Source: Actinomycetales bacterium JB111
Lineage (GTDB): Bacteria; Actinomycetota; Actinomycetes; Actinomycetales; Actinomycetaceae
Assembly: GCA_900163555.1 (NCBI GenBank)
Contig: FUHX01000043.1
Coordinates: 1 to 64,000 of the forward strand
Direction: 5' to 3'
DNA: 64,000 nucleotides
The notes beneath the pieces were generated by a model. It saw only the letters and a program-made list of their open reading frames with translations. It was not told where the DNA came from and made no database searches. A program made the position numbers and the translations under genes. This document shows, one piece after another, positions 52,607 through 60,975 of the stretch; the stretch's first letter is position 1; the number at the start of each line of letters is the position of its first letter.

Positions 52607-52616
52607 ACTTGTCTAT
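52607..52616. promoter_or_regulatory. Half-copy of the GntR-type motif before the FGGY kinase gene
   Basis: ACTTGTCTAT is identical to the first ten bases of the E1/GntR site. On the minus strand TAGACA here could be the -35 element, with TAGGCT about 18 bases downstream as the -10. Confidence 0.45.
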
Positions 52617-52742
52617 GCAGGGCCACGGGGGTCTGGGCACCCGAAACCCGCCCCCGCCTCGCGCGTGGCGCGCGGGGCGGGGGCGGGCGTCGGGACCCGT
52701 CCCGGGGGTCGTCGTCGGGACCGCACGGAAGCCTCCGACGAG

Positions 52743-53786
52743 CTACCCGACGTCGACGATGAGGCTGTCGAGATCGACCGGCGCCGAGATGATGTCGTAG
52801 CGCAGCAGGAGGTCGTTGACGATCGACAGGTCGGCGAGGTCGTTGCCCTGCGCGTAGCCCACCGGGCCGAGGGAGGCGGCGAGCTCGGGCGTCATCTCCG
52901 TGTAGGTGGGGATGATCTCCGCGACCGCGTCGGGCTCGTCGTGGACGATCGCCATCGCCTCGTCGATCGCGGCGGAGAACGCCGCCAGCATCTCCGGGTC
53001 CGACTCGGCGACGTCCGCGGTCGTGGCCCACCCGGCCACCGGCGAGTCCTGGCTCGGTCCCTCGAACGCGCTGACCACCATCCGCACGTCCTGCTCGGAC
53101 TGACCGAGGGTGGCGAACGGCTCCACGAGCCACGCGGCGTCGACCTGGCCCTGCTCGAGCGCCTGCAGCATGGTGGGCGGGGCGAGCTCGACGAACTCGA
53201 TCGAGTCGAGGTCGACCCCGTGGTGCTCGAGGACGGCCCGCGAGGTGATCTCCATGACGTTGCCGAGTCCGCTGACGGCGATGGACGCGCCCTCGAAGTC
53301 CTCGGGGTCGGTGATGTCGCTGTCCGGCATGACGTACAGGCCCTGGACCCCCGGTCGGTCGTTCTCGCGGAAGACACGCACCGGGAGGCCCTGGTCGGCC
53401 GCGGTCAGGAGGCTGAAGTAGTTGGAGTACACGATCGGCAGCTCGCCGGCGACCATCGCCGTGATGAGCTCCGCGCCCTGCGAGGCGGGTTGCACGGTCA
53501 CCTCGAGCCCGTGCTCCTCGAACAGTCCGCGCTCCTGCGCGATGTAGAGCGGGGCGAGCTCCGCGAAGGGCTGGACCCCGACGGTGATCGCCGTCAGGCC
53601 GTCGCCGTTGTCGGATCCGGACTCGCCCGAGGGCTCGTCCGCTCCCCCGCCGCAGCCGGCGAGCGCGAGGGCGAGCCCGGCCGCGACGACGGCCGCGCGG
53701 CGCCCGGACGGACCTGTGCCGGTGGAGCCCGCGTCCGCGGAACCCGGGGCGGCAGGGGTAAAAGGTATGGGTGAAGTCGTCGTCAT
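52743..53786 (-). CDS. NMT1/THI5-type ABC solute-binding lipoprotein (module B)
   Basis: 347 residues. An N-terminal RR-containing stretch and lipoprotein signal (AAGLALALAGC, Cys about 45) precede an NMT1-like fold: APLYIAQERGLFEEHGLEV, ELPIVYSNYFSLLTA, FEGASIAVSGLGN and VDAAWLVEPFATLGQ. It resembles the module A binding protein in segment order. No permease or ATPase lies beside it. It is 33 bases downstream of the Baeyer-Villiger monooxygenase gene, so the two are probably co-transcribed. The ligand may be the monooxygenase substrate. Confidence 0.88.
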   Translation of the reverse strand: MTTTSPIPFTPAAPGSADAGSTGTGPSGRRAAVVAAGLALALAGCGGGADEPSGESGSDNGDGLTAITVGVQPFAELAPLYIAQERGLFEEHGLEVTVQPASQGAELITAMVAGELPIVYSNYFSLLTAADQGLPVRVFRENDRPGVQGLYVMPDSDITDPEDFEGASIAVSGLGNVMEITSRAVLEHHGVDLDSIEFVELAPPTMLQALEQGQVDAAWLVEPFATLGQSEQDVRMVVSAFEGPSQDSPVAGWATTADVAESDPEMLAAFSAAIDEAMAIVHDEPDAVAEIIPTYTEMTPELAASLGPVGYAQGNDLADLSIVNDLLLRYDIISAPVDLDSLIVDVG

Positions 53787-53819
53787 CGTCGTCTCCGTCG
53801 GTCGGGGTGGGCCGGTCGC

Positions 53820-55577
53820 TCAGGCGAGCGTCGGCGTCGGCTGGGTGCGGGCGAAACCCGCGTAGTCCTGGTCGGCGGCGGTCGTGATCGCCTCGAGGTA
53901 GCGGGCGATGCCGCCGATGTAGGGGGTGAAGACCTGGGCCTTGCCCGGCGTGTTGGCACCCCAGAACCATGAGTTGCGAGAGGTCGCGTAGAGCGTCTGC
54001 TCGGCCTCCGCAGTGACGTGGTCGACCCAGGCGTCCTCGGCGTCGACGGACGCCTCGATGGTGCCAAGGCCCGCCTCCCGCAGGTCGCGGATCGCGCGCG
54101 TCACCCACTCCACGTGGATCTCGGCCTGGGTGACCATGTTGCTGAAGACCGAGGGGGTCTGCGGGCCCGCCATGAGGAAGAGGTTCGGGAACCCGGCGGA
54201 CATGACGCCGAGGTGGGTGCGGGGTCCGTCGCGCCACTTCTCGCGCAGCGTGAGGCCGTCGCGGCCGGTGACATCGATCCGCACGTAGCTGCCGGTCATG
54301 GCGTCGAACCCGGTGGCGAGGACGAGCGTGTCGAGCTCGTGCAGGCCGCCGGGCTCGTCCCCCGCGGCCGCCTGCGCGGCCGGGGCGCCCTCTCCGACGC
54401 CGGAGCGCCGGGTCCGCACACCGCCCGCCTCGATCCGGTCGATCGGCGTGCGTCGCAGGTTGACGAGGCGGACATCGTCCCGGTTGTACGTCTCGTAGTA
54501 GTTCGTCCCCGAGCACAGGCGCTTCGTCCCGATGGCGAGATCGCGGGGCGGAAGGAGGTCCGCGGCTGTCCGCGGGTCGTCGACGATGTTCCGGATCTTC
54601 TCCCGGACGAAGTCGGCGGCCTCGGCGTTGACGTACGGGTCGGTGAGGATGTCGGCGAACGCCCGCATCATGTACAGCCCGCCGGAGGACCACCGGCTCT
54701 CGAGCTCCGCATGGCGCTCGGCGGTCGTGAGGTCGCGCCCGCGCAGCGGGTTGCTCGCCTGGTTGTGCCCGTTGCGGCTGCGGCGAGCGAAGGCCCTGCG
54801 CTCGGGGTAGTGCGCCTTCCACTCGTCGACGACGCTCTCGCCGAGCGGGTGGTTCTGCGCGGGCATGACGAAGTTCGGGGTGCGCTGGAAGACCGTGAGC
54901 CGCGCCGCCCGCTCCGCCACGAGCGGGATGAGCTGGGTGGCCGAGGACCCGGTGCCGATGACGCCGACCCGTTTGCCGTTGATGGCCTCCCGGTCCGCGG
55001 CGTTCGCGGCGTCGGGGGTTCCGTCGGGCCAGTCGGCCGTGTGGACGAGAGTGCCCTCGAAGGACTCCAGGCCCGGGATCTGCGGGGACTGGGCGGCCGA
55101 GAGGACGCCCGTGGCGAGCACGAGATGCTGCGCGGTGTAGCTCCGCCCGGCATCCGTCCCCACGGACCACCGGCCGGACGCCTCGTCCCAGGTCGCTGAC
55201 GTCACCCTCACGTGGAGGTCGACGTGGCGGCGCAGGTCGAGGCGGTCGGCGACGTGGCGGATGTAGGCGAGGATCTCGGGCTGGCTCGCGTAGCGCTCCG
55301 TCCACGTCCACTCCTGCTGGATGTCGTGGTCGAAGGAGTACGAGTAGTCCAGGGACTCGATGTCGCACCGCGCCCCCGGATACCGGTTGTGGTACCAGGT
55401 CCCGCCGACGTCGCCCCCCGACTCGACGACCCGGACGTCCAGCCCGATCCCCCGCAGGCTGTGGAGCGCGTACACGCCCGAAAATCCCGCGCCGACGACG
55501 ACGGCGTCGAGGTCGGTCGTGGTTCCGTCCTCGTCGTCGGGTGCGGGACCGGGGGCATGGGCCGAGGGTGAGGTCAC
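53820..55577 (-). CDS. Baeyer-Villiger flavin monooxygenase
   Basis: 585 residues. The FAD-binding GAGFSG (about 26-31) and GGTWYHNRYPGARCD are followed by the type I Baeyer-Villiger fingerprint FEGTLVHTADWP (about 173-184) and the NADPH-binding GTGSSATQLIP. It inserts oxygen next to a ketone to give an ester or lactone. A Gly/Ala-rich insert (GVGEGAPAAQAAAGDEPGG) interrupts the FAD domain before LATGFDAMTGSY. GTG 55577 is chosen because AAGGAG lies 9 bases upstream; a Pro-rich upstream frame to ATG 55673 is less likely. It is divergent from an IclR gene and followed by the module B binding protein. Confidence 0.92.
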   Translation of the reverse strand: MTSPSAHAPGPAPDDEDGTTTDLDAVVVGAGFSGVYALHSLRGIGLDVRVVESGGDVGGTWYHNRYPGARCDIESLDYSYSFDHDIQQEWTWTERYASQPEILAYIRHVADRLDLRRHVDLHVRVTSATWDEASGRWSVGTDAGRSYTAQHLVLATGVLSAAQSPQIPGLESFEGTLVHTADWPDGTPDAANAADREAINGKRVGVIGTGSSATQLIPLVAERAARLTVFQRTPNFVMPAQNHPLGESVVDEWKAHYPERRAFARRSRNGHNQASNPLRGRDLTTAERHAELESRWSSGGLYMMRAFADILTDPYVNAEAADFVREKIRNIVDDPRTAADLLPPRDLAIGTKRLCSGTNYYETYNRDDVRLVNLRRTPIDRIEAGGVRTRRSGVGEGAPAAQAAAGDEPGGLHELDTLVLATGFDAMTGSYVRIDVTGRDGLTLREKWRDGPRTHLGVMSAGFPNLFLMAGPQTPSVFSNMVTQAEIHVEWVTRAIRDLREAGLGTIEASVDAEDAWVDHVTAEAEQTLYATSRNSWFWGANTPGKAQVFTPYIGGIARYLEAITTAADQDYAGFARTQPTPTLA

Positions 55578-55810
55578 TGCGGGTGGCTCCTTCGCTGCTG
55601 CGTCCGGCACGGGTGCCGGCACCGGGGTCGGTTCGGGATGGCGCCGTCCGGACGTCGTCGTCCGGCCGTGCATCGCAGGACCGATCGTGGACCCCGTCGG
55701 GGCCGGACGGGCGCTCGAATCCCACTCAGCGGGAGATCGGTCATCCGTAGACGCGGTCCAGCGACCCGACTGCGGCAGACTTACCACTGACCGAGAAGAA
55801 GGAAGGCATC

Positions 55811-56653
55811 GTGGCCGAACCTGGTGAGTCCGTGATCTCCCGCGTGGTGCGCGTGCTGGCGGCGTTCCGCGGCGGCGAGGCCGAGCTGACCGTCGCGGCG
55901 ATCGCGCGAGCGACTGACCTGCCGATGGCAAGCGCCCACCGACTGGTCGGGGAGCTGGTGCGGTGGCAGCTGCTCGAGCGCACGGCGAACCGTCGCATCC
56001 GGGTGGGGCTCCGGCTCTGGGAACTCGCCGTGCGCAACTCCCCGCAGATGGTGCTGCGCGACCGGGCGCTGCCGATCCTCGAGGGGCTGCGCGCCGCGAT
56101 CCGTCAGCACACCCAGCTGGGCGTCATCTCGGGGACGGACGTCGTCTACCTGGAGAACCTGTCCACCCGGCACTCCCCCGCGGTCACCATCATCAAGGTC
56201 GCCGGCCGGCTGCCTGCTGCCTTCACCTCGATCGGCATGGTGTACGCCGCGTTCGGACCGCCCGAGGTCCGTGCGGCGATCGAGGAGACGATCCCGACCG
56301 CGGTGACGGCGGACGGTCCGCGGAGCCCGGCGGACCTTCTCCCCGTCATCAACCGCACCAGGTCGACCGGTGTCGCCGTCGTCGAGGGCTCGGTCCACAC
56401 AGACGTCACGGGCATCTCGGCGCCGGTGCGGGACCCGGACGGCGACGTCGTGGCCGCGGTGTCGATCCTCGTCGAGCGCGGCAGCCCGATGGTCGAGTCG
56501 ACGATCCCGGCGGTCCGCGCGGCGGCCCATGCGATCGGTCGCGCACTCGGCGAGGAGACCACCCGCGACCCCCAGCTCGCCCTCCTGGAGTACATGGTCC
56601 GCCAGGGAACCGCCGAGGGGCATCCGGCCGCGCCCCTCCACACGGGACCGTGA
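55811..56653 (+). CDS. IclR-family transcriptional regulator (module B)
   Basis: 280 residues. The winged helix (about 5-68, VISRVVRVLAAFRGGEAELT, ATDLPMASAHRLVGELVRW) is followed by an IclR ligand domain (about 80-255, TSIGMVYAAFGPPEVRA, GISAPVRDPDGDVVAAVSIL). It probably controls the divergent monooxygenase and solute-binding protein genes. GAAGGAAGG precedes the GTG. It is not closely similar to the module A IclR by eye. Confidence 0.92.
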   Translation: MAEPGESVISRVVRVLAAFRGGEAELTVAAIARATDLPMASAHRLVGELVRWQLLERTANRRIRVGLRLWELAVRNSPQMVLRDRALPILEGLRAAIRQHTQLGVISGTDVVYLENLSTRHSPAVTIIKVAGRLPAAFTSIGMVYAAFGPPEVRAAIEETIPTAVTADGPRSPADLLPVINRTRSTGVAVVEGSVHTDVTGISAPVRDPDGDVVAAVSILVERGSPMVESTIPAVRAAAHAIGRALGEETTRDPQLALLEYMVRQGTAEGHPAAPLHTGP

Positions 56654-56679
56654 GCGGCGCCGACGCCCCTCCCCCACGC

Positions 56680-56685
56680 CATAAT
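56680..56685 (+). promoter_or_regulatory. -10 box CATAAT of the AraC gene, leaderless type
   Basis: CATAAT ends 6 bases before the GTG at 56692, so the mRNA probably starts with the start codon. Confidence 0.45.
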
Positions 56686-56691
56686 CGACGC

Positions 56692-57138
56692 GTGCCCATC
56701 GACCCCGACCGCCTGCGCGACCTCGCCCGCCTGCGGCGCGTGCGCGACCGGATCGACCGCGAGTTCGCCCAGCCGCTGTCCGTCGAGGACCTCGCGCGCG
56801 GCGCCCACGTCTCCGCCGGCCACCTGAGCCGACGGTTCCGTGAGGCGTACGGGGAGTCGCCCTACAGCTACCTCATGACGCGCCGGATCGAGCGGGCGAT
56901 GACGCTCCTGCGCCGGGGCGAGCTGAGCGTGACGGAGGTGTGCTTCGCCGTCGGTTTCTCCTCGCTCGGCACGTTCAGCACGCGCTTCACCGAGCTCGTC
57001 GGCGTCTCTCCGAGCCGCTACCGGGCCGAGCCGGACTCCGGGCTGGGGCTCATCCCGCCGTGCATGGCGTCCCGGGTCGGCAGGCCCGTGCGCGCATCGG
57101 TCAGGAATCGAGAAGCGGGCGGGTCACCCACGCCCTAG
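56692..57138 (+). CDS. Small AraC-family regulator
   Basis: 148 residues made almost only of the AraC DNA-binding domain, with two helix-turn-helix units (LSVEDLARGAHVSAGHLSRR and VTEVCFAVGFSSLGTFSTRF). No effector domain is present. A VOC-domain gene follows 9 bases later. This AraC-plus-VOC pair is common in actinomycetes, where the regulator controls the small ligand-binding or glyoxalase-like protein. Start GTG 56692 is fixed by the -10 box 6 bases upstream. Confidence 0.9.
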   Translation: MPIDPDRLRDLARLRRVRDRIDREFAQPLSVEDLARGAHVSAGHLSRRFREAYGESPYSYLMTRRIERAMTLLRRGELSVTEVCFAVGFSSLGTFSTRFTELVGVSPSRYRAEPDSGLGLIPPCMASRVGRPVRASVRNREAGGSPTP

Positions 57139-57147
57139 CGTCGAGTC

Positions 57148-57558
57148 ATGGACATCTCGATCAACGCCAGCTTCCTGCCCCACCTCAGCGCGGACGACTC
57201 CCTCGCGTTCTACCGCGACGCCCTCGGCTTCGAGCTCCGCAAGGACGTCGGCTACGCCGACATGCGGTGGCTCACCGTGGGCCCGGCCGGCCAGCCGGAT
57301 GTCAACGTCGTCCTCTACCCGCCGACCGCCGACCCGAACATCACCGAGGCCGAGGGCACGGTCATCACCGAGATGATGGCGAAGGGGACGTTCGCCACGC
57401 TCATGCTCGCCACCCCCGACGTCGACGCGGCCTTCGCCCGTATCCAGGCCACGGGCGTGGACGTGCTGCAGGAGCCCACCGACCAGGACTGGGGCATGCG
57501 CGACTGCGCGTTCCGGGACCCCGCCGGCAACACGATCCGCATGCAGCAGATGCCCTGA
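57148..57558 (+). CDS. VOC-superfamily (glyoxalase-like) protein
   Basis: 136 residues with two beta-alpha-beta-beta-beta modules: SADDSLAFYRDALGFELRKD in the first and VDAAFARIQATGVDVLQEP with DCAFRDPAGNTIRMQQ in the second. Members include glyoxalases, fosfomycin-resistance enzymes and dioxygenases, or simple binding proteins; the substrate is unknown. TAGCGT ends 6 bases before the ATG, so it may have its own leaderless transcript besides read-through from the AraC gene. Confidence 0.9.
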   Translation: MDISINASFLPHLSADDSLAFYRDALGFELRKDVGYADMRWLTVGPAGQPDVNVVLYPPTADPNITEAEGTVITEMMAKGTFATLMLATPDVDAAFARIQATGVDVLQEPTDQDWGMRDCAFRDPAGNTIRMQQMP

Positions 57559-57563
57559 CCCGG

Positions 57564-57782
57564 CTACGCCCGCCCGACGATCCGCCGCAGCTGCGCCTGG
57601 ACGATCGCGCCCACCTGGGCGGCGACGAATCCCAGGGGGCGCCGACGGCGGATCGCCCGCGTCATGCGCGAGGCGTGGCCGTGGGTCGGCGAACCGGGGT
57701 AGGTGAGGACGAGCAGGACGGACAGCAGCCGCGGCACGTCGGGCCCGCGCCATCGGACGGGCCGGGTGCATCTCGCGCGCAC
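57564..57782 (-). CDS. Small basic hypothetical protein, 72 residues, leaderless start
   Basis: The minus strand from GTG 57782 gives a 72-residue Arg-rich protein (PRLLSVLLVLTYPGSPTHGH, TRAIRRRRPLGFVAAQVGAI). TACGTT ends exactly 6 bases before the GTG, the same spacing as many real genes here, and the frame fills part of an otherwise empty 386-base gap. No family recognised; it may be an amphipathic or membrane-attached peptide. It ends 5 bases from the end of the VOC gene on the other strand. Confidence 0.4.
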   Translation of the reverse strand: MRARCTRPVRWRGPDVPRLLSVLLVLTYPGSPTHGHASRMTRAIRRRRPLGFVAAQVGAIVQAQLRRIVGRA

Positions 57783-57944
57783 GCCGCGAACGTAGCCCCG
57801 CCCGATGTCCCCGCCGTGAACGCGCCGTGCACGGGCGCCGGCGCGCCGGGAACGGCCGCCCGACGTCGGCGGCGCACCGTTCGCATGCCGGTCACGTGGG
57901 CGTCCGCCAGCCGGCCCGCCACCCGGGAGGGCTAGCGTCGGGGC

Positions 57945-58544
57945 ATGCGCATCGTCGTCGTGGGTGCCTCGGGCACCGTCGGACAGGCAGTCGTCGACCT
58001 CCTGCGGTCGCGAGGGCACGAGGTCGTCACGGTCGGCAGGTCGAGCGGGGACGTCCGCGCCGACATCTCGACCGCCGACGGCCTGACGCACCTCTGGGAG
58101 CAGGTCGGCGAGGTCGACGCGGTCGCGTGCGCCGCCGGCGAGGTGCCCTTCGCGCCCGTCACGGACCTGACCTCCGCCGACTACTCCTCCGCGTGGGAGA
58201 AGAAGGCGCTCGCCCAGATCAACCTCGTGCGCACGGGCCTCGACCACGTGGCGCCGACGGGATCCTTCACCCTCATCAGCGGCATCGTGTCCCGGGACCC
58301 GATCCGGACCGGCGCCGCGGCGTCGGCGGTGAACGGCGCGATCGAGGCGTTCGTCCGCGCGGCGGCCGTCGAGATCGCGCCGCGCCGCATCAACGCCGTC
58401 AGCCCCTCCGTGCTCACCGAGTCCCTAGACGTCTTCGACGCCTTCTTCCCCGGCTTCCCGCCGGTCGACGCGGCCGACGTCGCGCGCGGCTTCGTCAAGG
58501 CGATCGAGGGCGCGGGAACGGGCCGGACGATCGAGCTGCCGTAG
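57945..58544 (+). CDS. Short-chain dehydrogenase-like protein lacking Tyr-Lys pair
   Basis: 199 residues with an NAD(P)-binding VVVGASGTVGQAVVDLL start and a catalytic-type Ser in FTLISGIVS. Where SDR enzymes have YxxxK, this one reads AASAVNGAIEAF, so the usual proton-relay Tyr and Lys are missing. This is a known short SDR subgroup; it may bind nucleotide without normal dehydrogenase activity. TAGCGT ends 6 bases before ATG 57945. Confidence 0.85.
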   Translation: MRIVVVGASGTVGQAVVDLLRSRGHEVVTVGRSSGDVRADISTADGLTHLWEQVGEVDAVACAAGEVPFAPVTDLTSADYSSAWEKKALAQINLVRTGLDHVAPTGSFTLISGIVSRDPIRTGAAASAVNGAIEAFVRAAAVEIAPRRINAVSPSVLTESLDVFDAFFPGFPPVDAADVARGFVKAIEGAGTGRTIELP

Positions 58545-58586
58545 GGAGATCCCGCGCCGGCCCTGCCCCTGCATAGACTCAACGTT

Positions 58587-59219
58587 GTGACCGACACCGC
58601 CGGATCGTCCGCGTTCGCCTCCGCCCTCGACCTCCCGGACGGCCTCACCGTCCCGGACGAGCTCGCCCGCGCGTGGTCCTGGATGGAGCAGCAGGGCTTC
58701 CTCCTGGAGCCGGGCGATCCCGCCGGCCGCACCTCCCTCACGCCGTACGCGGACGAGCGCCAGCTCGGTGTCGTGTTCGACACCGGCGCCACCCTCAATG
58801 GCTGGTTCGGGGACGACGAGATCGAGGCGCGGGTCGCCCGTCACGTCCGCCCGATCGCGGAGATCTCCGGCGACGGCGGCTTCGCCGCCCTCTGGCTCGA
58901 CGACGGCACGGTCCGCTTCGTCGCGATGTCCTCCGACGGCGAGGCCTACGTGCTCGCCGACACGGCGCTCGACTTCCTCAGGCTCATCGCCATCGGCTAC
59001 GACGAGCTCTCGTCGTTCGCCATCGGCCAGGACGTCTCGGACCTCGACCCGGACGAGGACGAGTTCCTCCTGGAGTGCGTGGCCGCCCTCGGCCCGTTCC
59101 GGGCGTGGGTCGAGCAGGAGTTCGACACCACGGTGCCGACGAGCTGGCACGAGGTCGACCCGGACGACAACGACTTCGCGCGGTGGATCAACCAGCAGAC
59201 CGCGAACCCCGGCTCCTGA
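58587..59219 (+). CDS. Hypothetical protein, possible SMI1/KNR4 (SUKH) fold
   Basis: 210 residues, acidic, no membrane segment. VPDELARAWSWMEQQGFLLE at the start and LADTALDFLRLIAIGYDEL in the middle recall SUKH-type immunity or regulatory proteins, but the match is loose. GTG 58587 follows TAGACT by 7 bases. Its last 32 bases overlap the end of the convergent carrier gene. No toxin gene is adjacent. Confidence 0.65.
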   Translation: MTDTAGSSAFASALDLPDGLTVPDELARAWSWMEQQGFLLEPGDPAGRTSLTPYADERQLGVVFDTGATLNGWFGDDEIEARVARHVRPIAEISGDGGFAALWLDDGTVRFVAMSSDGEAYVLADTALDFLRLIAIGYDELSSFAIGQDVSDLDPDEDEFLLECVAALGPFRAWVEQEFDTTVPTSWHEVDPDDNDFARWINQQTANPGS

Positions 59220-60162
59220 GCGGGACCAGCCGCGGCACCGCGGCGACGAGCACGACCATGACGATCAGCTCGACCAGGGTCTGCGCGACCACGGCGACCG
59301 CCGCGAGGCCCTGTCCGCCCGGCAGCGCGAGGGCGAGCGGCAGCACCACGAGGGAGTTGCGCGTGACGCCGCTGAAGGTCGCCGCCCGCCCCTCGGGCGC
59401 CTCGAGCCGGAGGAGCCGGGTCGCGGCGACGCCGATCGCGGTCATCGCGGCTGCGAACAGGATGTAGACGGGCGCCAGCCACGCCACCTCCGCGGCCCGG
59501 CCCACCACCGCGTCGATCTGCGAGCACACGACGACGGCGAGCGTCACCATCATCACCGGCACCATCGCGGTGCCGGCCGCGCCCGCGAACCGGCGGGCGC
59601 GTCGCGACCGGCGCGCGACGATCTGCGTGAGCCACGCAAGGGCGAACGGCACGACGATGAGCCAGACGAACGCCTCGAGGAACGTACGGATCTCGATCGC
59701 GCCCGCGGCCTCCGCCCCGGCGAACAGGCGCAGGTACACCGGCACGAGCAGCACCTGCCCGAGCATGAGGAGCGGCGTGGCGGCGAGCAGCCTGCGGCTC
59801 GCGCCGCCCGCGAGCCCCGCGAAGACGACCACGTAGTCGACGCACGGGGCCAGCAGCACGAGCAGCGCGCCGATCTCGAGCGACGCGTCGAAGGCCACCA
59901 GTCGCGTGAGACCGAAGGCGACCAGCGGCGCGGCCACCGCGTTCAGGCTGACGAGCGCGAGTAGGAACCGCGGGTCCGGACTCCCCCGCCGCCCTCCGAC
60001 CAACGGGATCCCGAGGAAGGTGAGGTACAGCAGGACGGCGAGCACCGGCGTCGTGGACGACGCGGCCGGACCGCGGAGGGCCGGCACCGCGAGCCCGGCA
60101 GCCGCCCCGACGGCGAGCGCCACCAGGTAGCACGCCACCTGGTTGCGCTCGAGCCACGTCAC
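59188..60162 (-). CDS. ACR3/bile-acid-symporter-like membrane carrier
   Basis: 324 residues with about ten helices. It opens with LERNQVACYLVALAVG and PVLAVLLYLTFLGIPLVG, as in ArsB/ACR3 and bile acid:sodium symporter proteins, and has LLAPCVDYVVVFAGLAGG (a Cys in the place of the ACR3 APC motif) and TFSGVTRNSLVVLPLALALP. It may export arsenite or move an organic anion. No arsR or arsC gene is near, so an arsenic role is uncertain. It lies downstream of the VanY-like gene on the same strand, 96 bases apart. Confidence 0.8.
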   Translation of the reverse strand: MTWLERNQVACYLVALAVGAAAGLAVPALRGPAASSTTPVLAVLLYLTFLGIPLVGGRRGSPDPRFLLALVSLNAVAAPLVAFGLTRLVAFDASLEIGALLVLLAPCVDYVVVFAGLAGGASRRLLAATPLLMLGQVLLVPVYLRLFAGAEAAGAIEIRTFLEAFVWLIVVPFALAWLTQIVARRSRRARRFAGAAGTAMVPVMMVTLAVVVCSQIDAVVGRAAEVAWLAPVYILFAAAMTAIGVAATRLLRLEAPEGRAATFSGVTRNSLVVLPLALALPGGQGLAAVAVVAQTLVELIVMVVLVAAVPRLVPLRSRGSRSAG

Positions 60163-60258
60163 TCCCCCATCCTCCCCGACGTCGGCGCTCGCCTGCGCGC
60201 TGCCGCCTCCCCGGCCGGTGACGGACGGAGGTCCGGGTCCACTCGTCGGGGGGACGGC

Positions 60259-60888
60259 CTACTGGCGCGGGTCCGAGGATGCGTCCGCGAGGGGCTCCGG
60301 GCAGCCGTTCTGGGCCGCCCCGTCACGCAGCTCGTAGTGCCAGGACTCGTTCGCGTACGTGCGGCACAGTCCGTACGCCGCTCCGTGGCGTGAGAGCCAG
60401 TCGGCGGCGTCGAACTGGAGGTCGACGGCGTCGCCCGAGACGTGGGCAGAGCCGGACGGTGTGGCGACCCACCGGGAGGCCTCCTCCGCGGAGCCGTACG
60501 TGTCGATCGCGTCCTGGAGCAACCACGCCTGGTAGCGCTCGGACCGCCATCCCGTGGTGATGACGAACTCCATGCCGTAGTCGGACGACGCCTCGCGAAG
60601 CGCGTCGGCGAGCGAGGCATCGAGCCGGGCGATCCCGGGGAGGTTCGTGTCGTCGAGCGTCGTGCCGCCCGGGATCAGCCCGTCGGCCTCCGTGAGGTCG
60701 TCGGCGCTCACGGCGAACGGCTGCCCGTCGGACGTGGTCCCGCCTGCGCCGGACAGACCGGGGACGAGTCCGACGAGCCCCGGCCGCAGGAAGGCGACCG
60801 TGGCGATCGTGGCCACCGCCACGAGCAGGCCGACGAGGAGGAGGGCGAGTCCGGTGGGCAGGCGCCGGGAGGTCGGTGAGGACGTCAT
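60259..60888 (-). CDS. VanY-like D-Ala-D-Ala carboxypeptidase (M15B)
   Basis: 209 residues. An N-terminal membrane anchor (about 11-35) is followed by an M15B peptidase domain outside the cell. Zinc and catalytic motifs are TPSGSAHVSGDAVDL (SxHxxGxAxD) and ESWHYEL (ExxH). It trims the terminal D-Ala from peptidoglycan stem peptides. It is divergent from a VanRS-like two-component system 87 bases away, which suggests control by cell-wall signals. No vanH, vanA or vanX gene is visible. Confidence 0.9.
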   Translation of the reverse strand: MTSSPTSRRLPTGLALLLVGLLVAVATIATVAFLRPGLVGLVPGLSGAGGTTSDGQPFAVSADDLTEADGLIPGGTTLDDTNLPGIARLDASLADALREASSDYGMEFVITTGWRSERYQAWLLQDAIDTYGSAEEASRWVATPSGSAHVSGDAVDLQFDAADWLSRHGAAYGLCRTYANESWHYELRDGAAQNGCPEPLADASSDPRQ

Positions 60889-60962
60889 GCCGCCAGTGAA
60901 CGAGGGCCCGTGTTACGAGGACGTATGAGAATCTCGATACACCCGCGATAGGCATCCTTCCC

Positions 60963-60968
60963 TAGCAT
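60963..60968 (+). promoter_or_regulatory. -10 box TAGCAT of the response regulator gene
   Basis: TAGCAT ends 7 bases before ATG 60976 (leaderless type). Confidence 0.4.
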
Positions 60969-60975
60969 CTGCTGT

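Noticed and set aside
51583-55725. Very long minus-strand frame (1380 codons) across the FGGY kinase, binding protein and monooxygenase
   Set aside because: Its composition is almost only Arg/Gly/Asp/Pro and it overlaps three well-supported genes in another frame.
59188-59219. Overlap of two convergent genes as a sign of a wrong frame
   Set aside because: Both frames are well supported by composition and the overlap is only the last ten codons of each, which is tolerable for convergent genes.
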